From an uncultured Eubacteriales bacterium (GTDB taxonomy: Bacteria; Bacillota; Clostridia; Oscillospirales; Oscillospiraceae): a stretch of 64,000 nt of DNA. Below are positions 52,100-61,625 of the stretch, piece after piece. The position numbers and the translations under genes were made by a program. The DNA lies in contig OMZQ01000002.1 in assembly GCA_900315595.1 (NCBI GenBank), positions 62,001-126,000 of the forward strand, in the 5' to 3' direction. Below the pieces are notes generated by a model, which worked only from the letters and a program-made list of their open reading frames with translations, had not been told where the DNA came from and searched no databases. How positions within the stretch are numbered: position 1 is the stretch's first letter; every line of letters begins with the position of its first letter.

Positions 52100-53358
52100 T
52101 CTGCCGCCCCCTTCAGGAAAAACACGGTATCCTCGCGGACCGTGCGGGCCGCGGCAGCCACGTCTTCCGCCGTGACCGCTTCAACGGCGGCGGTGCGCTC
52201 GGCAACCGTCGCGCGGATGGGGCCGACTGCATCGCCCAGATAGAGCTCCTCCAACCGGCTCGGGTTATCCCCGATGGCACGGAGCTGGGAACGGAGCTGG
52301 GACTTTGCAAACCGAAGCTCCTCATCGGAGATCCGGCCTGCGGCGCAGGCGGCAAGCTGGGTCCGAATCTCGCGCAGGGCGGGTTCATATTGGTCTGCGT
52401 CAATGCCGGCGTAGACAAACAGCGTACCCTTGCAGCGGTCAAACGAGGCCGACACGGAATAGCAGAGCGACTGCTCCTCCCGCATCCGCAGAAAGAGTCT
52501 GCTGCTGGGACCTGCGCCGTAGACGGCAAGCAGAACCTGCTGGGCAGCCAGCTCGACCGGGGTCTGCGGGATCGCCATGCGAAAGCCGACAACGAGCTTG
52601 GACTGCTCCAGCGGCTGGGTCTCGGAGAAGGCCTGCGCCTCGCGCTGCACAACCGCCGCAGGCGGCGGCGGGAGGGGACGCTCCGCTCCTGCAAAGGGCG
52701 AAAGCAGGTCGCGGAAGGCCGCTGCGATCGGGCCGGGATCGGAGGAGCCCTGATAGATGATCTCGATCGGCGATTGCGTCAGGATGCGGCGGTAATGGGC
52801 ATAGAGCGACTGCGGCGTGACGGCGTCCAGCTCCGCCTTTTCTCCGGCGGCCGGCGTGGCGAAGGGCTCGCCCCGGAACATCCTGCGGCAGAGCCGGCGG
52901 AAGGCGTAGACGCGCTTGTCGTTCGCTTCGGCCTCCATCGCGTTTCGCAGATTGTCGCGCTCCACGGCAAAATATTCGGGCAGAAAGCCGCCCTCCGCCG
53001 TCATCGGGTCCAGAAGCAGACCGCCCAAAAGAGAGATCATATCGGGCAGCAGAGGCTCCGGGAGAAGGGCGTCGTCCAGAAATTCGGCGTACAGCCCGGT
53101 GAGCTGCGCTTCGCCGCGCTTGCGGACGATCGCGCCGCAGGACGCGCCGTAGGCCGTCTCTAAAAAGCGGGAGAGCTCCCGCATCGTGGGATAGGCCAGG
53201 CTGCCGCGGAGCAGAACGCTGGGCAGCAGGGCGTTCATCGCAGCCTCGTCCGCCCGGAGCGGCCGGACCAGACAGAGGCAGAGCGTTGCCGTTTTGAACT
53301 TGTCGCTTTTTACGGCGGTCAACCGGATCCCGGGCAGAAGGGTACTGCGCTGGAGCAT
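52096..53358 (-). CDS. M16 peptidase-like protein (YmfF-like), non-catalytic partner
   Basis: 420 residues of two M16 domains. The position of HxxEH is occupied by a segment with no zinc ligands (MNALLPSVLLRGSLAYPTMR), so it should not hydrolyse peptides itself. The second domain has the usual VGFRMAIPQTPVELAAQQVL and GPSSRLFLRMREEQSLCYSV substrate-channel region. It is translated together with the active subunit downstream (ATGA overlap). A minus-strand TATAAT at 53401-53396 may be its promoter, though the -35 box is poor. Confidence 0.88.
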   Translation of the reverse strand: MLQRSTLLPGIRLTAVKSDKFKTATLCLCLVRPLRADEAAMNALLPSVLLRGSLAYPTMRELSRFLETAYGASCGAIVRKRGEAQLTGLYAEFLDDALLPEPLLPDMISLLGGLLLDPMTAEGGFLPEYFAVERDNLRNAMEAEANDKRVYAFRRLCRRMFRGEPFATPAAGEKAELDAVTPQSLYAHYRRILTQSPIEIIYQGSSDPGPIAAAFRDLLSPFAGAERPLPPPPAAVVQREAQAFSETQPLEQSKLVVGFRMAIPQTPVELAAQQVLLAVYGAGPSSRLFLRMREEQSLCYSVSASFDRCKGTLFVYAGIDADQYEPALREIRTQLAACAAGRISDEELRFAKSQLRSQLRAIGDNPSRLEELYLGDAVGPIRATVAERTAAVEAVTAEDVAAAARTVREDTVFFLKGAAE

Positions 53359-53461
53359 TCTGTCACTCCCCTGATTTGGATATGCTTGGTTTGTTATTAT
53401 AGCATATCCCGCCCGGAATTACCAGACCCAGATTGATTTTTGCGCAAATTTTGAAAACCGG

Positions 53462-53490
53462 TTGCATTTATCCGCATTTTGAGGTATAAT
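53462..53490 (+). promoter_or_regulatory. Promoter of the LRR/TPR protein gene
   Basis: TTGCAT (53462-53467), 17 bases, TATAAT (53485-53490). The start would be about 50 bases before the ATG. Confidence 0.75.
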
Positions 53491-53546
53491 GATTTGAAAA
53501 AACGCAGTCTGAACCGGACTATTCTATTCCAAATTGGAGTGATGAT

Positions 53547-55268
53547 ATGAAACGAACGCTGAAAATCGTGATCCCGATCGTGCTGATCCTGGCAATCTTG
53601 ATCGGCGCGTATTGGTACTTTATCCGCAAGAATCCGAAGCTGACCGCCGGCTTCTGCACGGACACCGCAGACTGGATGATTTCGAAAAATCATCCGAGCG
53701 TCGCGGTCTGGTTCTATGACCGCGCCCGCGAGCTCGATCCCATGAACGGCGAGCTTTCCCTGAAGCTGGCGAACGCCTACCGGCGAAACGGCAACTTCAC
53801 GATGACGGAGCGCACTCTGGTCAAAGCCATTCAGGACGCGCCGGACAACACTGAGCTCTATCTGACGCTTTCATCGGTCTTCGTCCAGCAGGACAAGCTC
53901 CTGGATGCGCAGAAGATGCTGGACAATCTGGTCAACGACGCGGTGATCGCGGAGATCGCAGAGCTGCGTCCCCAGGCGCCCTCCATCTCCCCGGAGGGCA
54001 ACCGCTACAACGACTATATCACCGTGGAGCTGACCGGGCAGGACGGGGACGCCATCTACTATACGACCGACGGCTCCTTCCCTTCCCTGACCTCGGGCGC
54101 CTATACCGGACCCTTCCAGCTTGAGGCCGGCGAGACGACGGTCTGCGCCGTTGCCGTGGGCAAAAACGGTCTGGTCAGCCCTGCGGCCTACGTGGGCTAC
54201 ACCGTTTCCGGCGTGGTGGAGGACGTGACCCTCCAGGACGCCGCGCTGGAGGCGCAGGTGCGCGAGCTTCTGCACGTCAGCAACCGCACGCTGCGGACCA
54301 GCGACCTCTGGGGGATCACGGAGCTCCAGCTTCCCGAGGGATTGACCACGACGGCGGATCTCCCCTACTTCACCGGTCTGACCCGGCTGGTCATCTGGGA
54401 CAAGGGCACGCTGGACTATTCCTTCCTCTCCAGCCTCTACGCCCTGCGCCATCTGGAGCTGGATCACTGCTCGCTGAGCTCGGAGGACCTCGCCAAAATC
54501 GCTGCCCTGCCGAACCTGGAGGAGCTGATCTTAAGCAACTGCGGCCTGAGCAACATCAGCTCGCTCAGCAACCTGACCGGACTCAAGCTGATCGACCTGA
54601 CCGAGAACAGCATCAACGACGCGAGCGCCCTGGTCTCGATGCACGCGCTGGAGGCGATCTATCTGGGCCACAACGCCCTGACCGCCCTGCCGGACTTCGC
54701 CGGCTTCCCGGCCCTGCACACGCTGGATCTCTCCTACAACGCCCTGGCCGACGTCGGTCCGCTTGCGTCCTGCCCCTCGATCCAGAAGCTGAACATCTCC
54801 CACAACCGTCTGACCGCCATCGGCGCGGTGGGTTCCTTGCCTGCGCTGACCTTCCTGAACGCCTCTGTCAACCAGGTGGAGGACGTTTCCGCCCTGGCGG
54901 CCTGCACGAATCTGGAAACCTTTGTGATGGAGGACTGCCTGATCAAGACGATCGACTTCCTGGACGACATCGTCTCCATCCGCGAGGTGGACATCGACTA
55001 CAACGAGATCGTCTCCGCCCCGCATTTCCGCGACGACTGCCTGCTCGAGAGCTTCAGCGCGATGCATAATTATCTGGCGGATCTGAGCGGTCTTTCCGGT
55101 CTGCAGCATCTGACCGTGGTCAACGCAGACTACAACAACGTGCGCGACATCAGCGTCCTGGCAAGCTGCCCGGTCCTGGCCCAGGTCAACGTCTACGGCA
55201 CCTACGTCCACAGCGGCGGCGTGCTGGAGGACAAGGGCGTGGTCGTCAACTACACGCCGGCGTTTTAG
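53547..55268 (+). CDS. Membrane-anchored TPR / chitobiase-like / leucine-rich-repeat protein
   Basis: 573 residues. Residues 4-26 are a signal-anchor helix. TPR-like units follow (about 50-140: RARELDPMNGELSLKLANAY), then a Fn3_assoc/chitobiase-C-like domain (about 155-225: YNDYITVELTGQDGDAIYYT, TDGSFPSLTSGAYTGPF). Leucine-rich repeats follow from about 260 to the end, in the bacterial internalin-like spacing (LEELILSNCGLSNISSLSNL). It is exposed on the outer side and probably binds protein or glycan partners. No LPXTG or SLH anchor is present. Own promoter. Confidence 0.85.
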   Translation: MKRTLKIVIPIVLILAILIGAYWYFIRKNPKLTAGFCTDTADWMISKNHPSVAVWFYDRARELDPMNGELSLKLANAYRRNGNFTMTERTLVKAIQDAPDNTELYLTLSSVFVQQDKLLDAQKMLDNLVNDAVIAEIAELRPQAPSISPEGNRYNDYITVELTGQDGDAIYYTTDGSFPSLTSGAYTGPFQLEAGETTVCAVAVGKNGLVSPAAYVGYTVSGVVEDVTLQDAALEAQVRELLHVSNRTLRTSDLWGITELQLPEGLTTTADLPYFTGLTRLVIWDKGTLDYSFLSSLYALRHLELDHCSLSSEDLAKIAALPNLEELILSNCGLSNISSLSNLTGLKLIDLTENSINDASALVSMHALEAIYLGHNALTALPDFAGFPALHTLDLSYNALADVGPLASCPSIQKLNISHNRLTAIGAVGSLPALTFLNASVNQVEDVSALAACTNLETFVMEDCLIKTIDFLDDIVSIREVDIDYNEIVSAPHFRDDCLLESFSAMHNYLADLSGLSGLQHLTVVNADYNNVRDISVLASCPVLAQVNVYGTYVHSGGVLEDKGVVVNYTPAF

Positions 55269-55308
55269 CACATTGATCTGAATTTTTATCGGTTTTCCCT
55301 ATTTTATC

Positions 55309-55337
55309 TTGCAATTCAGGCAAGATCGTGGTATCAT
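55309..55337 (+). promoter_or_regulatory. Promoter of glnS
   Basis: TTGCAA (55309-55314), 17 bases, TATCAT (55332-55337), about 35 bases before the ATG. No T-box-like leader fits in that space. Confidence 0.7.
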
Positions 55338-55371
55338 ATAAAATCATTTTTAATTCTGTGAGGATAAAGCC

Positions 55372-57051
55372 ATGGCAGAAGAAATCAGGAACAACGAATA
55401 CAAGAATTTTATCCACGCTTTCATCGAGGAGGATATTGCCGAGGGCGGACAGTACGCCGGCATGACCGTCCACACCCGCTTCCCGCCTGAGCCCAACGGT
55501 TATCTGCACATCGGCCACTGCAAGGCTCTTTGCATCGACTTCGGCACGGCGGAGAAGTTCGGCGGCCTGTGCAACCTCCGCATGGACGACACCAACCCCA
55601 CGAAGGAAGACGTTGAGTACGTGGAGGCCATCAAGGAGGATATCCACTGGCTCGGCTTCGACTGGGGCGACCGCTTCTACTACGCCTCCCAGTATTTCGA
55701 CAAGATGTACGAATGCGCCGAGGAGCTGATCCGGAAGGGTCTGGCCTACGTCTGCGAGCTGACCCCGGAGCAGATGCGTGAATACCGCGGCGATCTGACG
55801 ACCCCTGCCCGCTCTCCCTACCGCGACCGCCCCATAGAGGAGAGCCTGGACCTCTTCCGCCGGATGAAAGCGGGCGAGTTCCCGAACGGCGCGATGACCC
55901 TCCGCGCGAAGATCGACCTGGCCTCCGGCAACTTCAATATGCGGGACCCGGCGATCTACCGCATCAACCATATGCCGCACCACGCCACCGGCGACAAGTG
56001 GTGCATCTATCCCATGTATGACTTTGCCCATCCCATCGAGGACGCGATGGAGCACATTACCCACTCCCTCTGCTCCCTGGAATTTGAGGCCCACCGTCCC
56101 CTGTACAACTGGGTCGTGGAGCACTGCTCCCTGCCCGCGAAGCCCCGCCAGATCGAGTTTGCCCGTCTGGGCATCGACCATACGGTCATGTCCAAGCGTA
56201 AGCTGCGCCAGCTCGTCGAGTTGGGCAAGGTCTCCGGCTGGGACGATCCCCGGATGCCGACCCTCTGCGGCCTGCGCCGCCGCGGCTACACGCCCATGTC
56301 CATCCGCAACTTCTGCGAGCGCATCGGCGTGGCAAAGACGGCCTCTACGGTGGAATACGCCTTCCTGGAGCACTGCCTGCGCGAAGACCTCAACGAGACC
56401 GCCCAGCGCGTGATGGCGGTCCTGCACCCGGTCAAGCTGGTTCTGACCAACTACCCCGAGGGCCAGACCGAGACCTTTGAGGTTGAGAACAACCCCAACC
56501 GTCCCGAGGACGGCACCCGCGAGGTCAGCTTCTCCCGCGAGCTCTGGATCGAGGCCGAGGACTTCCTGGAAACGCCCATCCCCAAGTATAAGCGGCTCTA
56601 CCCCGGCAACGAGGTGCGGCTCAAGGGCGCGTATCTGGTGACCTGCACCGGCTGCAAGAAGAACGAGGACGGCTCGATCGCCGAGATTTATGCCGAGTAT
56701 GATCCGGAATCCCGCGGCGGCAACCCAGCCGACGGACGGAAGGTCAAGGGCGCGACGATCCACTGGGTCGACGCCGCCACGGCCAAAGACGCAGAGGTCC
56801 GGCTTTACGACAACCTGTTCTCTGACGCCGAGCCGGACGCCGCGGACAAGAATTTCCTGGATTGTCTGAATCCGGCCTCCTTAGAGGTGCTGGAAAACTG
56901 CAAGGTCGAGGCCTCCCTGGCCGGCGCAGAGGCTCCGGGACGCTTCCAGTTTATGCGTCTGGGTTACTTCTGCCTGGACAGCAAGGACTCTCGCCCCGAC
57001 CGTTTGGTCTTCAACCGCAGCGTCAGCCTGAAGGACAGCTTCAAGGCGTAA
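55372..57051 (+). CDS. glnS: Glutaminyl-tRNA synthetase
   Basis: 559 residues, the normal bacterial GlnRS length. The class I motif HIGH is at 46-49 in [15 protein letters not shown]. The KMSKS counterpart is VMSKRKL (about 272-278). Segments characteristic of GlnRS rather than GluRS are [20 protein letters not shown] and [20 protein letters not shown]. It charges tRNA-Gln directly, so this organism does not rely only on the GatCAB route. The ribosome binding site is GAGGAT; the terminator lies well beyond the stop. Confidence 0.96.
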   Translation: MAEEIRNNEYKNFIHAFIEEDIAEGGQYAGMTVHTRFPPEPNGYLHIGHCKALCIDFGTAEKFGGLCNLRMDDTNPTKEDVEYVEAIKEDIHWLGFDWGDRFYYASQYFDKMYECAEELIRKGLAYVCELTPEQMREYRGDLTTPARSPYRDRPIEESLDLFRRMKAGEFPNGAMTLRAKIDLASGNFNMRDPAIYRINHMPHHATGDKWCIYPMYDFAHPIEDAMEHITHSLCSLEFEAHRPLYNWVVEHCSLPAKPRQIEFARLGIDHTVMSKRKLRQLVELGKVSGWDDPRMPTLCGLRRRGYTPMSIRNFCERIGVAKTASTVEYAFLEHCLREDLNETAQRVMAVLHPVKLVLTNYPEGQTETFEVENNPNRPEDGTREVSFSRELWIEAEDFLETPIPKYKRLYPGNEVRLKGAYLVTCTGCKKNEDGSIAEIYAEYDPESRGGNPADGRKVKGATIHWVDAATAKDAEVRLYDNLFSDAEPDAADKNFLDCLNPASLEVLENCKVEASLAGAEAPGRFQFMRLGYFCLDSKDSRPDRLVFNRSVSLKDSFKA

Positions 57052-57358
57052 GCAGGCACGACCGGTCTGTGACGGCGCTTTCGCATCCAGAACTCCCCGG
57101 TTCAGGCCGACGCTCATTCGGAAGCTGGATGAAACCGGGATTGTAATTGATTTGAACAGCTTTCTGACAAGGTTTACCATAACCAAACACCGGGATGCTG
57201 CGTGCAGGATTGTGCGCAGCATCCCGGTGTTTTTTTGTTCGACTTGCAGAGATATCTTCGGCGTTTATTTCATCTTAATGTCGTTTCCGCTCATCTTAAT
57301 CCCTTCTTTGCAGCGTTTGTCGTACAATGAAACCGAAGAAATGGAGAGAAGGTGCGGT
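57052..57358 (+). other. Gene-free stretch between glnS and ktrB
   Basis: The first 135 bases hold nothing I can assign. A strong terminator lies at 57187-57236. Beyond it, a -10-like TACAAT (57323-57328) with a poor -35 may start the potassium operon. Confidence 0.6.
57187..57236 (+). terminator. Strong intrinsic terminator
   Basis: ACACCGGGATGCTGCG (57187-57202) and CGCAGCATCCCGGTGT (57215-57230) form a perfect 16-base stem, followed by six or more T's. It ends the glnS transcript and insulates ktrB. Confidence 0.92.
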
Positions 57359-58693
57359 ATGAGCGGAAGACTTCTTGGAAAAAAGCTGACGTCGTTTCAG
57401 ATTTTGATCCTTGGCTTCGCCAGTCTGATTCTGCTTGGAACGCTTTTGCTTCTGCTTCCTTTCGCAGCAAAAAGCGGGACAGGCGTCTGCCTGGAGCATG
57501 CGCTGTTCACGGCGACCTCCGCAGTATGCGTGACAGGACTTGTTGTTCAAGATACCGCTTCCTGCTGGTCAGGCTTCGGCCAGGCTGTCATTTTGGCTCT
57601 GATTCAGGTCGGCGGGCTTGGCGTCGTGACCTTTGCCGCCTATATCTCCACCGTGTCAGGCAGAAAGATCTCTCTTTTGCAGCGAAGTGTGCTGCAGGAC
57701 AGCTTTTCCGCACACCAGATCGGGGGCGTTGTGAGACTGACGCGCTTTATTCTCCGCACGGCGCTGACCGTGGAAACGGCAGGAGCCTTGATCATGCTGC
57801 CTTTCTTCTGTGGGAGATACGGCATTTCCGGGATCTGGCTGGCGGTGTTTCATTCAGTCTCCGCCTTTTGCAACGCAGGCTTTGATTTGATGGGAGACAA
57901 AACCGGACCGTTTTCCTCGCTGACGTCCTTTGCAAATCATCCGGGTATCGTGCTTCCGGTCTGCCTGCTGATTCTGGCGGGCGGGATCGGGTTCCTGACC
58001 TGGGACGACCTTGCCGGAAACAGGCTTCGGTTCAAACGATATCGGATGCAAACCAAGGTGATCCTGGCTGCCACCGGCGTGCTGATCCTGATCCCTGCGC
58101 TGCTGCTGTTCTTCGGCGAGTACGCCAATTATCCGCTTGGAGAGCGGGTATGGCTTTCCCTGTTTCAGTCGGTCACGCCGAGAACAGCGGGGTTCAATAC
58201 CGCAGATCTGAACGTCCTGTCCGGCAGCGGGCGCCTGCTCATCATTGCTCTGATGCTGATTGGCGGTTCTCCGGGCTCCACTGCCGGCGGCATGAAGAAC
58301 ACAACCGCTGCCGTGCTGGTCCTGAATGCGCTGGCTGTATTCCGAAAGAAGAAAAGCGCATACGCCTTCGGCAGACGAATTGACGACAGTGCGATCAAGA
58401 CAGCCGCAACGCTGCTGACAATGTATCTCGGCCTGACGCTCATCAGCGGCGCGATCATCAGTGCTGTGGAAACGCTTCCTTTTGGCGCCTGCCTCTTTGA
58501 GGCTGCCTCCGCCATCGGAACGGTCGGCCTGTCTCTTGGACTGACGCCCTATCTGGGGACGGCGTCGCATATCCTTCTCATTGGGCTGATGTTCTTTGGA
58601 AGAGTGGGTGGTCTGACGCTGATCTATGCCGCTGTTTCGAAAACCGGAAACGACGGAGCGCAATACCCGGTGGAGAAAATAAACGTTGGTTGA
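57359..58693 (+). CDS. ktrB: Potassium transporter, KtrB/TrkH family
   Basis: 445 residues with four M1-P-M2 units. Filter loops are TATSAVCVTGL, HSVSAFCNAGFDLMG, QSVTPRTAGFNTAD and AASAIGTVGLSLGLTP, each with the key glycine. It forms the membrane dimer that takes up K+, probably with Na+. ATG 57359 (MSGRLLGKK) has AAGGTG upstream; the frame is open much earlier but contains the terminator. KtrA follows after 12 bases. Confidence 0.94.
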   Translation: MSGRLLGKKLTSFQILILGFASLILLGTLLLLLPFAAKSGTGVCLEHALFTATSAVCVTGLVVQDTASCWSGFGQAVILALIQVGGLGVVTFAAYISTVSGRKISLLQRSVLQDSFSAHQIGGVVRLTRFILRTALTVETAGALIMLPFFCGRYGISGIWLAVFHSVSAFCNAGFDLMGDKTGPFSSLTSFANHPGIVLPVCLLILAGGIGFLTWDDLAGNRLRFKRYRMQTKVILAATGVLILIPALLLFFGEYANYPLGERVWLSLFQSVTPRTAGFNTADLNVLSGSGRLLIIALMLIGGSPGSTAGGMKNTTAAVLVLNALAVFRKKKSAYAFGRRIDDSAIKTAATLLTMYLGLTLISGAIISAVETLPFGACLFEAASAIGTVGLSLGLTPYLGTASHILLIGLMFFGRVGGLTLIYAAVSKTGNDGAQYPVEKINVG

Positions 58694-58705
58694 GGAGGTG
58701 CTGAA

Positions 58706-59353
58706 ATGAAATCTGTATTGCTGATCGGCTTGAATAATTTCGGCGTGCTGCTGGCAAAGCGGCTTCAAGAGCTGGGACACCAGATCATGGCCGTGGACAA
58801 AAACGAAGACCGGGTCAACGCGATCCTGCCCTATGTGACTGACGCGCAGATCGGTGACAGCACCAGCGAGCCGTTTCTTCGGTCCATCGGTGTGAACAAC
58901 TACGACGTCTGCATTGTGACGATTGCGGGTGACTTTCAGGTATCGCTGGAAACCGCGTCCATTTTAAAGGAGTTGGGCGCAAGGATGGTGGTGTCCCGGG
59001 CGGACCGGGAGATCCAGGCAAAATTTCTGCTGCGAAACGGCGCGGACGAGGTAATCAATCCCGAAAAGGAAATTGCCGATTGGGCAGCCATCCGCTATGC
59101 CTCCAATCATATTCTGGACTACATCCGACTGGATGAGGACCACGCGATTTATGAGGTATCCGTCCCGGCAGACTGGATTGGAAAGACTGTCGGACAAATT
59201 GATATTCGGAAGAAATTCGACATCAACCTGATGGCTGTTAAAGAGAATGGGAAGATGGATCTGTCCATCACCCCGGATACAATGCTCAACGGAAGCAAAA
59301 CGATGTTTGTGTTGGGAACTCGCAGGGCGATTCAAAAATGCTTCCGAACCTGA
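58706..59353 (+). CDS. ktrA: Potassium uptake regulatory subunit, KtrA/TrkA family
   Basis: 215 residues. The Rossmann RCK_N domain starts VLLIGLNNFGVLLAKRLQEL; the glycine motif reads GLNNFG, a normal variant. VSRADREIQAKFLLRNGADE and an RCK_C domain follow (about 140-215: IYEVSVPADWIGKTVGQIDI). It binds ATP/ADP and, in relatives, c-di-AMP in the C-terminal domain, and gates KtrB. AGGAGGTGC lies before the ATG. Confidence 0.93.
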   Translation: MKSVLLIGLNNFGVLLAKRLQELGHQIMAVDKNEDRVNAILPYVTDAQIGDSTSEPFLRSIGVNNYDVCIVTIAGDFQVSLETASILKELGARMVVSRADREIQAKFLLRNGADEVINPEKEIADWAAIRYASNHILDYIRLDEDHAIYEVSVPADWIGKTVGQIDIRKKFDINLMAVKENGKMDLSITPDTMLNGSKTMFVLGTRRAIQKCFRT

Positions 59354-59384
59354 TTACGCGGCGTCTTGGAGGAGGTGATCGGCT

Positions 59385-59582
59385 GTGGAGGACATCGGAT
59401 TGATCCTTGGGCTCTTATTGGCCTTCGCGGTCGGCTATTTTGCGGTAAACCGCCTGGGCCGGTTCATCGAGAAGAATCTTCACGCAGCATTCAGACACAA
59501 AGAATTCGATTCTGATTCCGAAGATCAAAAGGATCCTCGGGAAAAAACGGAAAATTGGACGAATCATTCCTGCAAATGGTAG
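59385..59582 (+). CDS. 65-residue single-helix membrane protein of the potassium operon
   Basis: It starts with GTG behind a perfect AGGAGGTGAT. One membrane helix (about 4-20: IGLILGLLLAFAVGYFA) is followed by NRLGRFIEKNLHAAF and a charged cytoplasmic tail. I do not recognise a family. It lies between ktrA and the KdpD-like kinase, 31 bases from the first and about 60 from the second. A role as small subunit or signalling adapter between transporter and kinase is an inference. Confidence 0.7.
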   Translation: MEDIGLILGLLLAFAVGYFAVNRLGRFIEKNLHAAFRHKEFDSDSEDQKDPREKTENWTNHSCKW

Positions 59583-59645
59583 CATTTTTCCAACAACTGT
59601 GGTATACTGTGTGTGGCAGCGAACCGAAGAGGAGAGGTGGATATC

Positions 59646-61625
59646 TTGGAAAAGGCTGCAGAGGCAACTGAGCGTATCCTTGTTTGTCTGTCTTCTTCCC
59701 CATCAAACCACAAGGTCATTTCCGCTGCGGTGAAGATGGCGGAGGCTTTCCACGCCGCGCTGACGGCAATCTACGTAAAAACGGAGCGTTATGATGCGCT
59801 TTCAGACGCGGATAAGGCAAGGCTGCAAAAAAACACCCGTCTTGCGGAGCAGAACGGCGCGTTCGTTGCTACGGTCATCGGAAATGACGTCGCGGTACAA
59901 ATAGCAGAGTATGCCCATATCTCCGGGACAACGAAGATCGTGGTAGGTCGAAGCGGCACGAAACGACAGCACGTTTGGAGCAAGGCGTCCCTTACGGAGC
60001 AGATCATATTGAACGCCCCGGGTCTGGACGTCTATATCATTCCGGATTCCGCAGTGGACTTAAAAAAGCAGACCAGCCAATTCCGCCTGCCCGATCAGAT
60101 TCGGCTGACCTGGAAGGACTCGCTGGTGACGCTGCTGCTGCTTCTTGGCGCCACCTGCATTGGGCTGCTGTTTACACGGTTCGGCTTCTCCGAAGCAAAT
60201 ATCATCACGGTCTTTATCCTTATCGTACTGATCATCGCCGCCACCACGCTTAACCCGATCTATAGCGCCGTGAGCTCTCTGGCCAGCGTTCTGCTGTTCA
60301 ACTACTTCTTTATCGCGCCGACCTTCAGTTTTAACACCTACGAGCCGGAGTATGCCGTTACCTTTGGGATCATGCTGATCTCATCCCTGATCACGGGCAG
60401 CCTTGCAAACAAGATGAAGGCAAACGCCCGTCAATCCGCCCGTGAGGCCTTTCGGGCAAAGGTTCTGTTCGATACGAATCAGATGCTGCAGAAGGCAGCG
60501 ACAGCAAGCGACGTACTCCGCATCACTGCCCGGCAGGCGACAGCCCTGGTGGAACGAACTGCAGTCATCTATGCCAGAGAAACCGATGAAAGCCTCATGA
60601 CCGAGTCCATTTTCGGTCCGTCGGAGAGCGAGGAGGGCAATCTTTCCCCGGATCAAAACGAGGCGGCAATCGCGGCCTGGACTTATCGGCATCAGCAGTC
60701 TGCCGGCGTTCATGAGGAGCAATATGGGAAGTCAAAGTCCCTGTATCGGCCAATCTGTATCAACGGGTACTGCTATGGTGTGCTCTGCATCCGCCTGGGC
60801 GGTCAGCCAATGGAGGCCTTCTCCGACAGCGTGCTGACCTCGATTCTGGGCGAGTGCGCGCTGGCACTGGAAAGCCTGCGCAATGCCGAGGAAAAGGAGC
60901 AGGCCGCAATCGCGGTCCGGAACGAGCAGCTCCGCTCCAATCTTCTGCGTTCCATTTCCCATGACATTCGTACGCCGCTGACGTCAATTTCCGGAAATGC
61001 CAGCAATCTGCTGTCCCATTATCGGCAGCTCGACGCTGATACGCTGGAGCAGGCCTTTTCCGATATCTACGACGATTCGGAGTGGCTGATCAACCTGGTC
61101 GAGAATCTGCTCTCTATCTCCCGCATAGAAAACGGTCAGATGGATCTGCATCTTGCCCCGGAGGTTGTAAGCGACGTGGTGGAGGAGGCTGTCCAGCACG
61201 CGGATCGTAACGCGTCACAGCACGAAATCATCCAAATTGCCCCTTCGGAGGAGATTCTGATTGCCCGGATGGACGCCAGGCTGATCACGCAGGTACTGAT
61301 CAACCTGATCAACAACGCAATCAAGAACACGCCGATTGGATCAAAAATCGTGATTCGGAGCGAGCGGACAGAGGACTGCATCCAAATCAGCGTCAGCGAC
61401 AACGGGCCGGGGATTCCGGACGACAAGAAGCCGCATATTTTTGAAATGTTTTATACCGGGCAGAGCAAGGTCTCCGATGGCAGAAGAGGCCTCGGTCTCG
61501 GTCTTGCTCTGTGCAAGTCCATTGTAGAAGCCCACGAGGGCACGATCATGCTGACCGACAATGAGCCAAGCGGCTGCCGCTTTACCTTTACTTTGCCCAG
61601 GAGGGAGGTCACAGTCCATGAATAA
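59646..61625 (+). CDS. kdpD: KdpD-like sensor histidine kinase lacking the N-terminal KdpD domain
   Basis: 659 residues from a TTG start with GAGGAGAGGTGG upstream; a GTG lies 33 bases earlier. The order is a universal-stress-type domain (about 9-135), a four-helix DUF4118 membrane block (about 157-256), a GAF domain (about 280-415), HisKA with His439 in SISHDIRTPLTS, and HATPase (NLINNAIKNTP, DNGPGIP, GLGLGLALC). The usual first 200 residues with their P-loop, present in E. coli KdpD, are missing. No kdpFABC is nearby; the likely target is ktrAB or a distant locus. Confidence 0.9.
   Translation: MEKAAEATERILVCLSSSPSNHKVISAAVKMAEAFHAALTAIYVKTERYDALSDADKARLQKNTRLAEQNGAFVATVIGNDVAVQIAEYAHISGTTKIVVGRSGTKRQHVWSKASLTEQIILNAPGLDVYIIPDSAVDLKKQTSQFRLPDQIRLTWKDSLVTLLLLLGATCIGLLFTRFGFSEANIITVFILIVLIIAATTLNPIYSAVSSLASVLLFNYFFIAPTFSFNTYEPEYAVTFGIMLISSLITGSLANKMKANARQSAREAFRAKVLFDTNQMLQKAATASDVLRITARQATALVERTAVIYARETDESLMTESIFGPSESEEGNLSPDQNEAAIAAWTYRHQQSAGVHEEQYGKSKSLYRPICINGYCYGVLCIRLGGQPMEAFSDSVLTSILGECALALESLRNAEEKEQAAIAVRNEQLRSNLLRSISHDIRTPLTSISGNASNLLSHYRQLDADTLEQAFSDIYDDSEWLINLVENLLSISRIENGQMDLHLAPEVVSDVVEEAVQHADRNASQHEIIQIAPSEEILIARMDARLITQVLINLINNAIKNTPIGSKIVIRSERTEDCIQISVSDNGPGIPDDKKPHIFEMFYTGQSKVSDGRRGLGLGLALCKSIVEAHEGTIMLTDNEPSGCRFTFTLPRREVTVHE

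Noticed and set aside
55269..55371. T-box leader searched for upstream of glnS
   Set aside because: Only about 35 bases separate the predicted -10 box and the start codon, too short for a T-box element.
55246..56763. Minus-strand open frame of 505 codons opposite glnS
   Set aside because: glnS on the plus strand has intact HIGH and MSK motifs and normal length. The antisense frame has no motif or ribosome binding site.
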